Part shown: piece after piece, positions 8,127 through 17,821 of the stretch
Numbering within the stretch: position 1 is the first letter of the stretch
Layout: the number at the start of each line of letters is the position of its first letter
Assembly: GCA_027943245.1 (NCBI GenBank)
Contig: JANDJZ010001758.1
Span: 1-64,000, forward strand
Source of the DNA: Acanthamoeba sp. SK_2022b
Taxonomy: Eukaryota > Discosea > Longamoebia > Acanthamoebidae
Length of the DNA: 64,000 nucleotides
Direction: 5' to 3'
Translations under genes and position numbers: made by a program
The notes under the pieces: generated by a model
Database searches by the model: none
The model's input: only the letters and a program-made list of their open reading frames with translations
What the model was told of the DNA's origin: nothing

Positions 8127-8155
8127 ATAGTAGCGTCGCGGCGGCGGCAGGTCAA
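8127..8155 (-). promoter_or_regulatory. rnpB sigma-70 promoter
   Basis: On the minus strand: TTGACC (8155-8150), 17 bases, TACTAT (8132-8127), then a GC-rich discriminator (CCGCGCC) and initiation near 8119. The GC-rich discriminator is the type seen at stringently controlled stable-RNA promoters. Confidence 0.85.
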
Positions 8156-8160
8156 CCGCT

Positions 8161-9024
8161 TTACGGCTGTTGTTGCTCCAGCGCGTGCTTATACAGCGCA
8201 TTTTTCTTCACGCCGTGGATTTCCGCCGCCAGCGCCGCCGCCTTTTTCAGCGGCAGCTCTTTTTGCAGCAGCGCCAGCGTGCGCAGCGCCTCGAGCGGCA
8301 GCGCATCCTCCTGCGCTTTGTGGCCTTCGACGATCAGCACCATCTCGCCGCGGCGGCGCACTTCATCTTCCTGCACCCACGCCAGCAGTTCGCCCACCGG
8401 TGCGCCGTGGATAGATTCCCAGGTTTTGGTCAGCTCGCGCGCCAGCACCACATAGCGCTGCGGGCCCCAGACGGTGACCATGTCCTGCAGGCTTTCCAGC
8501 AGGCGGTGAGTGGATTCGTAGAAAATCAGCGTGCGCGGTTCCTCCGCCAGCGCCATCAGCGTATCCTTGCGCCCCTTGGTTTTCGCCGGCAGGAAGCCTT
8601 CGTAGCAGAAGCGGTCGGAAGCGACGCCCGCGGCGCACAGCGCGGTGGTAGCGGCGCAGGCGCCCGGCAGCGGCACCACGCGAATGCCGGCCTCGCGGCA
8701 GCGGCGCACCAGGTGATAACCGGGATCGTTGATCAGCGGTGTGCCGGCGTCGGACACCAGCGCGATGCTCTGGCCTTCCTGCAGTTTCGCCAGCAGCTGA
8801 TCGGCCTTTTGCTGTTCGTTGTGGTCATGCAGCGCGAACAGACGCGCGTTGATCGCGAAGTGTTGCAGCAGCAATCCGGTATGGCGCGTGTCTTCCGCCG
8901 CGATCAGATCAACGCTTTTCAGTACCTCTAACGCCCGGTGAGTGATATCGCCCAAATTGCCGATGGGGGTGGGCACCACATACAGCGTTGATGCAGAAAT
9001 GACTGATTGTTGGTGTTGATTCAT
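8161..9024 (-). CDS. rsmI: 16S rRNA 2'-O-ribose C1402 methyltransferase RsmI
   Basis: 287-residue tetrapyrrole-methylase-fold enzyme using S-adenosylmethionine to methylate the 2'-hydroxyl of C1402 in the 30S decoding centre. Family motifs are [14 protein letters not shown] (residues 15-28), [12 protein letters not shown] (about 43-54), [15 protein letters not shown] (about 93-107) and [16 protein letters not shown] (about 118-133). Its C-terminal helical domain is intact. It is divergent from lpoA with 62 bp between starts, as in E. coli (yraL-yraM). Confidence 0.97.
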   Translation of the reverse strand: MNQHQQSVISASTLYVVPTPIGNLGDITHRALEVLKSVDLIAAEDTRHTGLLLQHFAINARLFALHDHNEQQKADQLLAKLQEGQSIALVSDAGTPLINDPGYHLVRRCREAGIRVVPLPGACAATTALCAAGVASDRFCYEGFLPAKTKGRKDTLMALAEEPRTLIFYESTHRLLESLQDMVTVWGPQRYVVLARELTKTWESIHGAPVGELLAWVQEDEVRRRGEMVLIVEGHKAQEDALPLEALRTLALLQKELPLKKAAALAAEIHGVKKNALYKHALEQQQP

Positions 9025-9086
9025 TGTTTCATCCGGGTTGCCGATTTAATATTGAGCATCTTGAAAAAAACATCACTGGATACAGT

Positions 9087-11126
9087 ATGCTTTCCTCAAC
9101 ATTCGTTCGTACCAAAGCAGGGCGTTCCAAGCCTGTCCGACTTACCGCAGTCATCGCGGCCGCCCTTTTCCTGGCAGGCTGTCCAAGTCGGGCCCCGCAA
9201 ACGCCGCCCGCCAATATACAGGACGAAGCGAGCGCCAGCTCCGATTACTACCTGCAGCAGTTGCAGCAAAGCAGCGATGATAACAAGGCTGACTGGCAAT
9301 TACTTGCTATTCGCGCCTTGCTGCGTGAAGGAAAACTGCCGCAGGCCGGCGACCAGTTGAATCAACTGCCGAAAAACCTCAGCGGTGCGCAGCAGACTGA
9401 ACGCCAGTTGCTGACCGCCGAACTGCAGATCGCCAACAAGAGCTACGTCAGCGCCCGCAGCACGCTGGGCCATCTGGACAGCGCTTCGCTGTCGCCGAAT
9501 CAGAAGGTGCGCTACTACCAGGCGCAGATTGCCGCCAATCAGGGCAAAGCGTCGCTGCCCTTGATCCGCGCCTATATCGCTCAGGAGCCGTTGCTGACCG
9601 GCAAACCGCACCAGGACAACCTGGATCAGACCTGGCAGGCGCTGCTGCAGCTGACGCCGCAGGAGATGAACAGCCTGGTGATCAACGCCGACGAGAACGT
9701 GCTGCAAGGCTGGCTGGATCTGCTGCGCGTCTATCAGGACAACAAGCAGGATCCCGATCTGCTGAAGGCCGGCATCAAAGACTGGCAGAACCGTTATCCG
9801 AAGAACCCGGCGGCCAAAACGCTGCCCGCTCGCCTGAACCAGGTGCTGAACTTCACCCAGGCCTCCACCTCGAAAATCGCCCTGCTGCTGCCGTTGAACG
9901 GCCAGGCGAAAGTGTTCGCCGACGCCATCCAGCAAGGCTTCGAAGCGGCGAAAAACGGCGGTTCCATGCCGGCACCGCAGCCTCAAGCCGCGCAACCGGC
10001 CAGCGCACCGGCCCCAACGGCGCCGGCCGATCAGGCCGCCACGGGTGACATCAACGCCAACGGCGCGGTCAGCCCTTCGGCGCAAGAGAGCCAGCCTGCG
10101 GTGACCGCCGCGCAACCGGCGGCGCCGTCCAGTGCGCCGATAACGCCGCTGCAGGCCGCTAACGCACAGGTCAAAGTGTACGATACCACCAGCCAGCCGC
10201 TGGCCGCCTTGCTGAGCCAGGCGCAGCAGGATGGCGCCACCCTGGTGGTCGGGCCGCTGCTGAAAGAGAACGTCGATCAGTTGTCCGCCAGCACCACCAC
10301 GCTGAACGTGCTGGCGCTCAACCAGCCGGAAACGCCGAAGGACAACCTGAACATCTGTTACTTCGCCCTGTCGCCGGAAGATGAAGCGCGCGACGCCGCC
10401 CGCCACATCTGGGAACAGCAGAAGCGTCAACCGCTGCTGCTGGTGCCGCGCGGCGCCTTCGGCGATCGCGTCGCCAAGGCCTTTAACCAGGAATGGCAGA
10501 AGCAAGGCGGGCAAACCGTGCTGCGTCAGGACATCGGCTCTGCCGGCGAACTGCGCCAGATGGTCAACAGCGGCGGCATCCGCATGACCGGTACGCCGAT
10601 ATCGAGCGCCCCGGCGCCGCAGAGCGTGACCATCGCCGGGCTGACTATTCCTGCGCCGCCGAGCGACGTGCCCGCCGCGACCGGCGGCAGCGTCGACGCG
10701 GTGTATATCGTCGCCACCCAGTCTCAGCTGACGCTGATCAAACCGATGATCGACATGGCCACCAGCTCGCGCGGCAAGCCGGCGATGTACGCCAGCTCGC
10801 GCAGCTATCAGGCCGGTGCCGGCCCGGACTTCCGCCTGGAAATGGAAGGCCTGCAGTTCAGCGACATCCCGCTGCTGGCCGGTTCAAACCCTCAGCTGTT
10901 GCAGCAGGCCAGCGCGCGCTTCCGCAACGACTACTCGCTGGTGCGCCTGTATGCGATGGGGATGGATGCCTGGACATTGGCCAACCACTTTGCTGAAATG
11001 CGCCAGCTGCCGGGCTTCCAGGTTTCCGGCACCACCGGTACGCTGAGCGCGTCGCCGAACTGCGTGATCAACCGCAAACTGCCTTGGCTGCAATACCGTC
11101 AGGGTACGGTCGTTCCGGTCTCTTGA
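9087..11126 (+). CDS. lpoA: LpoA, outer-membrane lipoprotein activator of PBP1A
   Basis: 679-residue lipoprotein. The signal peptide ends in the lipobox LAGC with the lipidated cysteine at residue 32. The N-terminal TPR-like helical domain (about 50-265) reaches across the periplasm, and a proline/alanine/glutamine-rich linker (about 292-350) interrupts the start of the C-terminal periplasmic-binding-fold domain. LpoA contacts penicillin-binding protein 1A through the peptidoglycan and stimulates its transpeptidase. I chose the ATG at 9087 because it gives the standard lipoprotein signal; an in-frame ATG at 9024 would bury it. The last 43 nt overlap yraN. Confidence 0.95.
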   Translation: MLSSTFVRTKAGRSKPVRLTAVIAAALFLAGCPSRAPQTPPANIQDEASASSDYYLQQLQQSSDDNKADWQLLAIRALLREGKLPQAGDQLNQLPKNLSGAQQTERQLLTAELQIANKSYVSARSTLGHLDSASLSPNQKVRYYQAQIAANQGKASLPLIRAYIAQEPLLTGKPHQDNLDQTWQALLQLTPQEMNSLVINADENVLQGWLDLLRVYQDNKQDPDLLKAGIKDWQNRYPKNPAAKTLPARLNQVLNFTQASTSKIALLLPLNGQAKVFADAIQQGFEAAKNGGSMPAPQPQAAQPASAPAPTAPADQAATGDINANGAVSPSAQESQPAVTAAQPAAPSSAPITPLQAANAQVKVYDTTSQPLAALLSQAQQDGATLVVGPLLKENVDQLSASTTTLNVLALNQPETPKDNLNICYFALSPEDEARDAARHIWEQQKRQPLLLVPRGAFGDRVAKAFNQEWQKQGGQTVLRQDIGSAGELRQMVNSGGIRMTGTPISSAPAPQSVTIAGLTIPAPPSDVPAATGGSVDAVYIVATQSQLTLIKPMIDMATSSRGKPAMYASSRSYQAGAGPDFRLEMEGLQFSDIPLLAGSNPQLLQQASARFRNDYSLVRLYAMGMDAWTLANHFAEMRQLPGFQVSGTTGTLSASPNCVINRKLPWLQYRQGTVVPVS

Positions 11127-11476
11127 ACCCACGCGCCTCAGGGGCTGGCTATGAGTTACTGGCCCGCCGTCACCTGGAACACGCCGGGCTCACCTTCTGC
11201 GCCGCCAACGTCGCGGTGCGCGGCGGTGAGCTCGACCTCATCATGCGCGACGGCGCCACCTGGGTGTTCGTCGAAGTGCGCTACCGCCGCAACGACGCCT
11301 TCGGCGGCGCGGCCGCCAGCGTCACCTTTCGCAAACAACAGCGGTTGCTGCATGCCGCCGCCGTCTGGCTGGCGGGGCGCGGAGCCAGTTTTGACACATC
11401 ATCTTGCCGTTTTGATGTTTTGGCCATTACCGGTAGCCAGTTAGAATGGATACCCAACGCCTTCAATGCGGATTAA
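11084..11476 (+). CDS. yraN: YraN, UPF0102 endonuclease-fold protein
   Basis: 130-residue member of UPF0102. It shows the PD-(D/E)XK nuclease-like core GGELDLI (about residues 47-53) and FVEVRYR (about 61-67), with R in place of the usual catalytic lysine, as is normal for this family. A nuclease or Holliday-junction-type role has been proposed from the fold but is not proven. It starts inside the lpoA 3' end in another frame; a shorter start at 11129 just after the lpoA stop would lose the non-conserved N-terminus only. Confidence 0.88.
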   Translation: MAAIPSGYGRSGLLNPRASGAGYELLARRHLEHAGLTFCAANVAVRGGELDLIMRDGATWVFVEVRYRRNDAFGGAAASVTFRKQQRLLHAAAVWLAGRGASFDTSSCRFDVLAITGSQLEWIPNAFNAD

Positions 11477-11527
11477 TCGGGGTTTTGCGGCGCAGACCGG
11501 CCCTTTGACTTAGTGGATTAATACAAC

Positions 11528-12118
11528 GTGCTGGATAGAATTAAAGTCTGTTTTACCGAAAGCATCCAAACCCAGATCGCGGCGGCGGAAGCATTGCCGG
11601 ACGCCATTTCCCGCGCTGCGATGACGCTGGTTCAATCCTTACTCAACGGCAACAAAATCCTGTGCTGCGGCAACGGCACCTCGGCGGCCAACGCGCAGCA
11701 CTTCGCCGCCAGCATGATCAACCGTTTTGAAACCGAGCGCCCCAGCCTGCCGGCCATCGCCCTCAACGCCGACAACGTGGTGCTGACGGCGATCAGCAAC
11801 GATCGGCTGCACGACGAAGTGTACGCCAAGCAGGTGCGCGCGCTCGGGCACACCGGCGACGTGCTGCTGGCGATTTCCACCCGCGGCAACAGCCGTGATA
11901 TTGTGAAAGCGGTCGAGGCGGCCGTCACGCGCGATATGACCATCGTCGCGCTCACCGGCTACGACGGCGGCGAGCTGGCCGGGCTGCTCGGCCAGCAGGA
12001 TGTCGAGATCCGCATCCCGTCGCACCGCAGCTCGCGCATTCAGGAAATGCATATGCTGACCGTAAACTGCCTGTGCGATCTGATAGACAATACGTTATTC
12101 CCCCACCAGGACGATTAA
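11528..12118 (+). CDS. diaA: DiaA, DnaA initiator-associating protein
   Basis: 196-residue single SIS-domain protein (GmhA-like fold) that forms tetramers, binds several DnaA molecules and promotes timely initiation at oriC. The SIS core is visible at [18 protein letters not shown] (about residues 45-62) and [18 protein letters not shown] (about 118-135). Length and position between yraN and dolP identify DiaA rather than the heptose isomerase GmhA. The start is GTG at 11528. Confidence 0.95.
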   Translation: MLDRIKVCFTESIQTQIAAAEALPDAISRAAMTLVQSLLNGNKILCCGNGTSAANAQHFAASMINRFETERPSLPAIALNADNVVLTAISNDRLHDEVYAKQVRALGHTGDVLLAISTRGNSRDIVKAVEAAVTRDMTIVALTGYDGGELAGLLGQQDVEIRIPSHRSSRIQEMHMLTVNCLCDLIDNTLFPHQDD

Positions 12119-12127
12119 GGAACTGAG

Positions 12128-12703
12128 ATGAAGCTAAAAGCCACATTTGCAGTGCTGTCCAGCGCCCTGCTGTTGCAAGGCTGTATCGCCGGCGTCGTCG
12201 TCGGCAGTGCGGCCGTCGCGACCAAAACCGCCACCGACCCGCGCAGCGTCGGGACCCAGGTGGATGACGGCACGCTGGAAGCCAGGGTCGAAAGCGCTCT
12301 GAGCAAAGACCAGCAGTTGAAGAAAGACGCCCGGGTGGTCGCCACCGCCTATCAGGGCAAAGTGCTGTTGACCGGCCAGTCGCCTAACGCCGATCTCACC
12401 GCGCGCGCCAAGCAGATCGCCATGGGCGTGGAAGGCACGACCGAAGTGTACAACGAAATCCGTCAGGGCACGCCGGTCAGCCTGAGCACCGCGTCCTCCG
12501 ACACCTGGATCACCACCAAGGTGCGTTCGCAGCTGCTCACCAGCGATACGGTGAAATCATCCAACGTGAAGGTCACCACCGAAAACGGCGAAGTGTTCTT
12601 GCTGGGCCTGGTCACCCAACAGGAAGGGCAGTCGGCGGCGCAGATCGCCAGCCAGGTGAGCGGCGTGAAGCACGTCACCACCGCCTTTACCTATGTGAAG
12701 TAA
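12128..12703 (+). CDS. dolP: DolP, outer-membrane BON-domain lipoprotein
   Basis: 191-residue lipoprotein formerly called YraP. The signal peptide ends LLQGC with the lipidated Cys at residue 19. Two BON domains follow (about 47-115 and 125-190), the second ending SGVKHVTTAFTYVK. DolP binds anionic phospholipid at the division site and supports outer-membrane integrity, amidase activation and BAM function. In E. coli it belongs to the sigma-E regulon; a separate promoter was not resolved here. It follows diaA by 9 nt, so read-through is likely. Confidence 0.95.
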   Translation: MKLKATFAVLSSALLLQGCIAGVVVGSAAVATKTATDPRSVGTQVDDGTLEARVESALSKDQQLKKDARVVATAYQGKVLLTGQSPNADLTARAKQIAMGVEGTTEVYNEIRQGTPVSLSTASSDTWITTKVRSQLLTSDTVKSSNVKVTTENGEVFLLGLVTQQEGQSAAQIASQVSGVKHVTTAFTYVK

Positions 12704-12711
12704 TCCGTTCT

Positions 12712-12745
12712 GGCGGGAGCGGCACCGTGCTGCTCCCGCCCGTTT
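12712..12745. terminator. Terminator between convergent dolP and mtgA
   Basis: 9-bp perfect stem GGCGGGAGC/GCTCCCGCC (12712-12720, 12732-12740), followed by a short CGTTTAAT. It lies between two convergent stops, so it could serve both transcripts. Confidence 0.6.
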
Positions 12746-13475
12746 AATCCAGCTTGTTCTCGCTTAAAAACGCTTCCCCGCCCAGCTGCCGCATCTGGCG
12801 CATGATCCACTGCTGTCGCTGCATCACATAGCCGGAAGGCGCATCGGCCCTGAAGCGATGCGGATTCGGCAATACCGCCGCCAATAGCGCCGCTTCCGCC
12901 GCGCTTAGCCGTTTGGCCGGCTTATGGAAAAAGCGTTGTGAAGCCTCTTCAACGCCAAACACCCCGTCGCCGAACTCGACGATGTTCAGATACACCGTCA
13001 GAATGCGCCGCTTGGTCCACACCAGCTCGATGCCCGACGTCAATCCGGCCTCCAGCCCTTTGCGTAGCCAGCTGCGGCCATCCCACAGAAACAGGTTCTT
13101 GGCGGTTTGCTGCGACAGCGTGGACGCGCCGCGGATGCGCGTCGGGCGCTTCTCGTTGTGGCTGAGCGCCTTTTCAATGGCCGCCACGTCGAAGCCCCAA
13201 TGGTCTGGAAACTTCTGATCCTCCGCCGCCATCACCGCCAGCGTCATCTGCGGCGAGATGTCGTCCATCGACACCCAATCCGAATGGGCGACGTAGCCAA
13301 AGTCGCCGCTCAGCCAGGCGCTGACTTGCCGCTCCACCATCACGGCGGAAAACGGCACCGGCAGGAAGGCAAAGGCCACAATGCCCAACACCCACAGGCC
13401 GAGAATCGCGATGACCCCGCGCTTCAGCCAATACCACGGGCGCAGTCGCCGCCATCCGCCGAGCGATTTTCTCAT
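12744..13475 (-). CDS. mtgA: Monofunctional peptidoglycan glycosyltransferase MtgA
   Basis: 243-residue GT51-family glycosyltransferase that polymerises lipid II glycan chains at the division site. It has a single N-terminal membrane anchor (about residues 18-38), then catalytic motifs [14 protein letters not shown] (about 82-95, containing the catalytic Glu) and [17 protein letters not shown] (about 115-131). It carries no transpeptidase domain, which defines the monofunctional class. Its start overlaps the elbB stop by 4 nt (ATGA), so elbB-mtgA is a coupled pair. Confidence 0.96.
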   Translation of the reverse strand: MRKSLGGWRRLRPWYWLKRGVIAILGLWVLGIVAFAFLPVPFSAVMVERQVSAWLSGDFGYVAHSDWVSMDDISPQMTLAVMAAEDQKFPDHWGFDVAAIEKALSHNEKRPTRIRGASTLSQQTAKNLFLWDGRSWLRKGLEAGLTSGIELVWTKRRILTVYLNIVEFGDGVFGVEEASQRFFHKPAKRLSAAEAALLAAVLPNPHRFRADAPSGYVMQRQQWIMRQMRQLGGEAFLSENKLD

Positions 13476-14125
13476 TCAGCCATTTCCAGTACCCGCGCCA
13501 CCAGCTTATCGATACCGAGGGCCGCCTGCGCGATCGACGGCGCCAGCATATAGGCCGGCGTGGTCACGACTTTGTGTTCGCTGTCCACCACGATATCGTC
13601 TACCGGACAAATCACCGGCTCGCCGCCCATGGCGTCAATCACTTCTCCCAGGTCCGGATCGTTGCCAATGGTCAGCCGCGCTTGTTGATCCAGCAGTTTC
13701 GGCAACAGCGCCGGCGCGATGCACATCAGGCCAATTGGTTTGCCGGCCTTATGCATCTCGCGCGTCAGACGCGCCAAATCCTCATCGACCCAACATTCCG
13801 CGCCGGCTTCGGCGAAATTGCTGAGGTTCTTGGCGGCGCCGAAGCCGCCGGGCACGATCAGCGCATCCATCTGCGCGGCCTCCGCCAGCGCCAGCGGCTG
13901 CACCGCGCCGCGGGCAATGCGCGCCGACTCAATCAGAACATTGCGCGACTCCGCCATCTCCTCACCTGATAAGTGATTAATAACATGGCATTGTGGTTTA
14001 TCGGGCGCAAAGCACACCGCCTGCGCGCCGGCACGGTCCAACGCCAGCAGCGTCAGCACCGCTTCATGGATCTCCGTACCGTCATAAACACCGCTGCCGC
14101 TGAGGACGACACCCACCTTTTTCAT
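13472..14125 (-). CDS. elbB: ElbB, DJ-1/PfpI-superfamily glyoxalase
   Basis: 217-residue member of the DJ-1/ThiJ/PfpI superfamily. The active-site nucleophile elbow is [14 protein letters not shown] (cysteine near residue 137), with the conserved acidic residue in the N-terminal [16 protein letters not shown]. coli ElbB (also GlxK/YhbL) has weak glyoxalase activity and was earlier named for an isoprenoid phenotype. The start at 14125 ([10 protein letters not shown]) follows an AGGAGT RBS on the minus strand; a longer in-frame start at 14176 is not conserved. Confidence 0.94.
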   Translation of the reverse strand: MKKVGVVLSGSGVYDGTEIHEAVLTLLALDRAGAQAVCFAPDKPQCHVINHLSGEEMAESRNVLIESARIARGAVQPLALAEAAQMDALIVPGGFGAAKNLSNFAEAGAECWVDEDLARLTREMHKAGKPIGLMCIAPALLPKLLDQQARLTIGNDPDLGEVIDAMGGEPVICPVDDIVVDSEHKVVTTPAYMLAPSIAQAALGIDKLVARVLEMAE

Positions 14126-14223
14126 CACTCTTACTCCTGTCGCTGCTGTCAACTGGTTCGTGCTCGGAGTTGACAAACACTAATCTACATCACACATTTT
14201 AATGAATCTTCTAACAAGAGCGC

Positions 14224-14253
14224 TTACATTTGCTATGTTGTTGGCTGTATGAT
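14224..14253 (+). promoter_or_regulatory. Candidate arcZ promoter
   Basis: TTACAT (14224-14229), 18 bases, TATGAT (14248-14253), which would start RNA near 14260. Expression of arcZ in E. coli is repressed by ArcA-P, so an ArcA site may overlap; I did not identify one by eye. Confidence 0.5.
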
Positions 14254-14259
14254 GTTTAG

Positions 14260-14371
14260 GAATTCGCTACAACCTGCTCGACCAGAACACTGAAACCAAT
14301 ACGCAGGTTCACAATTTCCCTGGTGTTGGCGCAATATTCGCGCACCCCGGCTTAGGTCGGGGTCATTTTTT
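14260..14371 (+). ncRNA. arcZ: ArcZ Hfq-dependent small RNA
   Basis: The elbB-arcB interval carries, on the strand opposite arcB, the conserved ArcZ 3' half: the seed block TTTCCCTGGTGTTGGCGCA (about 14310-14328), GTATTCGCGCACC-like sequence, and a rho-independent terminator ACCCCGGC/GTCGGGGT with eight T. This is the same location, orientation and sequence as in E. coli, where ArcZ (about 121 nt, processed to about 55) activates rpoS translation and represses flagellar and other mRNAs. The 5' half has diverged, and its start is inferred from a promoter-like sequence. The 3' end overlaps the last bases of arcB antisense. Confidence 0.88.
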
Positions 14372-16702
14372 TTCAGCGTTCTCAACCCAAGCCCGCAGTA
14401 CCTGCACGTCGTTGCGCCACTCTTGTTTCAACTCATCCACCCAATCCTGCACGTTATCCCACCAGGCCGGCAGCGTCGGCGTTTGAATCTGTTGCGCCAG
14501 CTGCTGCAGGTGACGCAGACCGACCGAACCGGCGGCGCCTTTGATCTTGTGCCCTTCTTCGGTGATGCCTTTCTGATCGCGCGCCGTCATGTTGGAGTCC
14601 AGCACCGCCAGGTAGCCCGGCATCATCTGTTCGAACATCTCCAGGCTTTGGTGGATCAGCTGCGGGCCAACCAGGTCCATGTACTGCTCCAGCATCGCGG
14701 TATCGAGTAACGACTCATTAATCTGCATCGCCTTGTGCTCCGTTTTCTTTGAAGTGTGAGAAGGTTGATGATCCCAATAGTGTTTGATGACCTGGGTCAA
14801 CGCCGGCACCGACAGCGGCTTGCTCAGCACATCGTCCATGCCCGCCTCGAGGTACTCTTTTTTGTCTTTCAGCACGTTAGCGGTCAGGGCCACCAGCGGC
14901 GGCAGCGCCTGCCCGGCGTAGCGTTCGCGCAGCACCCGGGCGATGTCCAGCCCGGTCATGTCCGGCAGCTGGATGTCCAGCAGCACCAGATCGAACTCGT
15001 CCGGATCGAACATCGCCAGCGCGTCGTGGCCGTTCATCGCCACCTCGACGCTGTTGCCCAGTTTCTCCAGCACCGAGCGCGCCACGATCACGTTCAGCTC
15101 GATATCCTCCACCAGCAGGATGTGCAGCGCCGGCAACGGCAGTTCCTCTTCCTCCGGCACCGCGCTGGCGGCTTCCTGCACCGCCGGCGCCTGGATGGTC
15201 AGAGTGAAGCAAGAACCGTGCCCCTGTTCGCTGCGCACGGTGATGTCGCCGCCCATGCTCTGCGCCAGTCGCTTGGAGACCGCCAGCCCGATGCCGGTGC
15301 CGGTGGCCGGGCGGCCGCCGCGCTGATCTTTCACCTGGTAATACATGGCGAAGATCTTGTCCTGCTCGTCCTGCGGGATGCCCATGCCCGAGTCTTCCAC
15401 CTCGAACACCAGCTTCTCCTGCGCCTCACGCCGCACGCGCACCACGATTTGCCCCTGCTGGGTGAATTTCACCGCGTTGCCGATCAGGTTCCACAAAATC
15501 TGCCGCAGGCGCGTACCGTCGGTCACGATCTGCTGCGGCAGCGGCGTCTGCGGCTCCATGATGAACTGCAGCCCTTTCGGCTGCGCCAACAGGCCGGAGA
15601 GGTTCTCCAGATCCGCCAGGAAGCCGGTGAAGTCCACCGGCTGGTTGTCGAGTTGCACCTTGCGCCGCTCGAGCTTATCCATTTCGATAATGTCGTTGAA
15701 GATATTGCCGAGGGTGATGGCGCTGACGTGAATGGTCTTCAGGTATTTCAGCTGCTCGTCGTTCAGCTCGGTATCGAGCAGGATACGGCTCAGGCCAACG
15801 ATGCCGTTAAGCGGCGTACGCAGCTCGTGGCTGATCGTGGAGATAAAGGTGGTCTTCTCCCTGCTGGCGTTCTCCAGCGCGTCCTGGTAGCGCTTACGCT
15901 CGGTAATATCGCGGCCGAAGCCCATCAGCCCGTGGCGTTTGCCCACCCGGTCATAAAACGGGACCTTGCGCAGCTCGAAACAGGCCTTGCGACCGTCGGG
16001 ATACACCAGCCACTGTTCGTAGGTCAGCGAGACGTTGTGGCGGAACACCTTCTCGTCGGTCTCAATGACCTTTTCGGCGATCTCCTGGCCGTAGACGTCG
16101 AACGGCGTCAGGCCGATCAGCTGCTTCTCGCTCTTGCCGGTCAGCAGCTCCATCGCGCGGTTGCAGCCGGAAAATTCTTTGTCTTCGTTGCGGTAGTAGA
16201 CCAGATCCGGCGAGGCATCGAGGAAGGAACGCAGCAGCGCCGATTGCTGGCCCAGCTCAATCTGCGCCAGTTCACGCTGTTCCATCTCTTCCGTCAGCTT
16301 GTCCATCACCTGCAGGCGCTCTTCTTCCGCCTTGATACGGTCAGCGATCTCCTGGTTCAGCTGGCTGATATTGTCCTTAAGCTGCTGATTGAGCTCCAGA
16401 TCGCGGTGGCGCATTTCCTCCAGCTTGTCCACCAGCCGCGCCAGCCGCTGGCGCGACTCCTCCAGCTGCTCCACCACCACCGAGAGGAAGTAGACCGCCC
16501 ACGGGGTGATCAACAGGCCGAAGAAGATCGAACGCACCACGTCGATGCTTTCCACTTCGCCGCGCAGCAACATGGTCACCGCCATCTGCACCACCATCGC
16601 CAGCACCACCAGCGCCGAGGCCAGCAGCAGCGAGAAGCGCACCAACCCCAGTTTCACCATTAAATCGACGTAGTACTGGGCCAACACCCGGATTTGCTTC
16701 AT
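14363..16702 (-). CDS. arcB: ArcB, anaerobic redox-sensing hybrid histidine kinase
   Basis: 779-residue tripartite sensor kinase. Two membrane segments (about 22-44 and 58-78) are followed by a leucine-zipper/PAS linker with the redox cysteines Cys180 and Cys241. The kinase domain has the phospho-accepting His292 in SHELRTPLNG, then the receiver with Asp in LLDIQLPDMTG (near residue 576) and the HPt domain with His in GHKIKGAAGSVG (near 717). ArcB senses the quinone redox state and phosphorylates ArcA under low oxygen. The start at 16702 (MKQIRVLAQY) was chosen over an upstream GTG-type extension. The sRNA ArcZ lies at its 3' end on the other strand. Confidence 0.97.
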   Translation of the reverse strand: MKQIRVLAQYYVDLMVKLGLVRFSLLLASALVVLAMVVQMAVTMLLRGEVESIDVVRSIFFGLLITPWAVYFLSVVVEQLEESRQRLARLVDKLEEMRHRDLELNQQLKDNISQLNQEIADRIKAEEERLQVMDKLTEEMEQRELAQIELGQQSALLRSFLDASPDLVYYRNEDKEFSGCNRAMELLTGKSEKQLIGLTPFDVYGQEIAEKVIETDEKVFRHNVSLTYEQWLVYPDGRKACFELRKVPFYDRVGKRHGLMGFGRDITERKRYQDALENASREKTTFISTISHELRTPLNGIVGLSRILLDTELNDEQLKYLKTIHVSAITLGNIFNDIIEMDKLERRKVQLDNQPVDFTGFLADLENLSGLLAQPKGLQFIMEPQTPLPQQIVTDGTRLRQILWNLIGNAVKFTQQGQIVVRVRREAQEKLVFEVEDSGMGIPQDEQDKIFAMYYQVKDQRGGRPATGTGIGLAVSKRLAQSMGGDITVRSEQGHGSCFTLTIQAPAVQEAASAVPEEEELPLPALHILLVEDIELNVIVARSVLEKLGNSVEVAMNGHDALAMFDPDEFDLVLLDIQLPDMTGLDIARVLRERYAGQALPPLVALTANVLKDKKEYLEAGMDDVLSKPLSVPALTQVIKHYWDHQPSHTSKKTEHKAMQINESLLDTAMLEQYMDLVGPQLIHQSLEMFEQMMPGYLAVLDSNMTARDQKGITEEGHKIKGAAGSVGLRHLQQLAQQIQTPTLPAWWDNVQDWVDELKQEWRNDVQVLRAWVENAEKK

Positions 16703-17113
16703 AGCGGCTCCCATCAGACACAATCTTTTGAATCATACCGTAAATTTTTCCGCTGTGTCTGAGAGTCAAGTCCTGCTAACGGAAAATAGCGGCGTCTGGC
16801 GTGCAACGGGCGGTTCATTGCCGCCGAAACCATGAAAAACCACGTTGATCGTTCCGCTCATACTTAGGGATTAATCAATTGTAACTAAAAGACTTTTTAT
16901 GTGACACACCCCACACCGCGGCCGCTTGAGAATATCCTTCCGTTAATATATTAATGATGCACCGTGCATGACGCATGCTTTCGCAGACACGGATAGCGAA
17001 GCCTTGAGGCTTGAAGTAAGGGAAAGGATGTTATCCCGCGGTTTACTTTCACCTGCAGCCGCGTTGTGGCCAGCCCGGCAGGCTTCCTCATTTCCCTGAT
17101 GTGAGGATTGACC
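16703..17113. promoter_or_regulatory. Divergent intergenic region arcB / acid phosphatase
   Basis: 411 bases without a convincing gene. It contains the arcB promoter on the left and, near 16940-16960, an AT-rich CCGTTAATATATTAATG block that could be a -10 region for the phosphatase. A CRP-like half site (TTATGTGACA near 16898) has no second half. About 170 bases of untranslated leader precede the phosphatase ATG. Confidence 0.35.
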
Positions 17114-17821
17114 ATGTTAACCATCTATCGCACTACCCTGTTCGTCCTGTCTCTGACCGTTATTTTGCCCCTGAAGGCCACCACTACCGTGACCGGCTAT
17201 CTGAATGAGGAGCAACAACAAATCGCTACGCTGTTACCGCCGCCGCCTTCAACGGATACGCCGCAGAATCGGGCGGATCTGCAGGCGGTACTGACCATAC
17301 AGGCTGGCCGTACGGCGGAACAAGTCGCCAAGGCCAAGCAGGATGATCACCTAGAAGACGCCGCCTTCCCCTTCGCTCGCGATATCTTCGGCCCGACGTT
17401 CACCGTCGATCGCCATCCGCTCACCGCCGCCCTGTTCCGCCGGGTCTATCAAGACTTTGAACAAAGCCTGATGCCCGCCAAAGCTTTCTATGGTCGCCAG
17501 CGCCCCTATGAGGCCGACCGCCGCGTGAAACCGCTGCTGCCGCCGCCGGAAGGCGATTCCTACCCCAGCGGGCACGCGATGGACAGCTACCTGACGGCGA
17601 TCCTGCTGGCGCAGATGGTGCCGGAAAAACGCAGTGCGCTGTTTGAACGGGCGGCAAGCAATGCCCAAAGCCGGGTGATTGCCGGCGTGCACTATCCGAG
17701 CGATCTGGAAGGCGGTAAGCTGGCGGCGACGGCGCTCGCCGCACGGCTGTTGGCGAACCCGCAGCTACAGGCCGATTTGCAGCGCGCCCGCGCGGAGGTA
17801 CGCACCAACCTGCAGTTATAA
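17114..17821 (+). CDS. Exported class A-type non-specific acid phosphatase (PAP2 superfamily)
   Basis: 235-residue exported protein. A signal peptide covers residues 1-21 or so (hydrophobic FVLSLTVILPL, cleavage near LKA). The complete PAP2/class A acid phosphatase signature is present: K123-x6-R130-P131, PSGH at 151-154, and S186-R187-x5-H193-x3-D197. These enzymes hydrolyse a wide range of phosphomonoesters in the periplasm through a phospho-histidine. PhoN/PhoC of Salmonella and Morganella are the known models; I cannot assign an orthologue name. The ATG at 17114 has GAGG seven bases upstream and is preferred to a TTG at 17108. Its stop overlaps convergent yhcC by 6 nt. Confidence 0.88.
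   Translation: MLTIYRTTLFVLSLTVILPLKATTTVTGYLNEEQQQIATLLPPPPSTDTPQNRADLQAVLTIQAGRTAEQVAKAKQDDHLEDAAFPFARDIFGPTFTVDRHPLTAALFRRVYQDFEQSLMPAKAFYGRQRPYEADRRVKPLLPPPEGDSYPSGHAMDSYLTAILLAQMVPEKRSALFERAASNAQSRVIAGVHYPSDLEGGKLAATALAARLLANPQLQADLQRARAEVRTNLQL

Noticed and set aside
7738..8130. Open frames within the RNase P RNA region
   Set aside because: The sequence is the structural RNA rnpB on the opposite strand.
9300..10514. 404-codon minus-strand frame in lpoA
   Set aside because: Arg- and Gly-rich antisense frame without homology; lpoA on the other strand is intact.
14756..16663. 635-codon plus-strand frame antisense to arcB
   Set aside because: Repetitive His/Gln/Arg composition typical of antisense frames in high-G+C genes, and the sense kinase has all catalytic residues.
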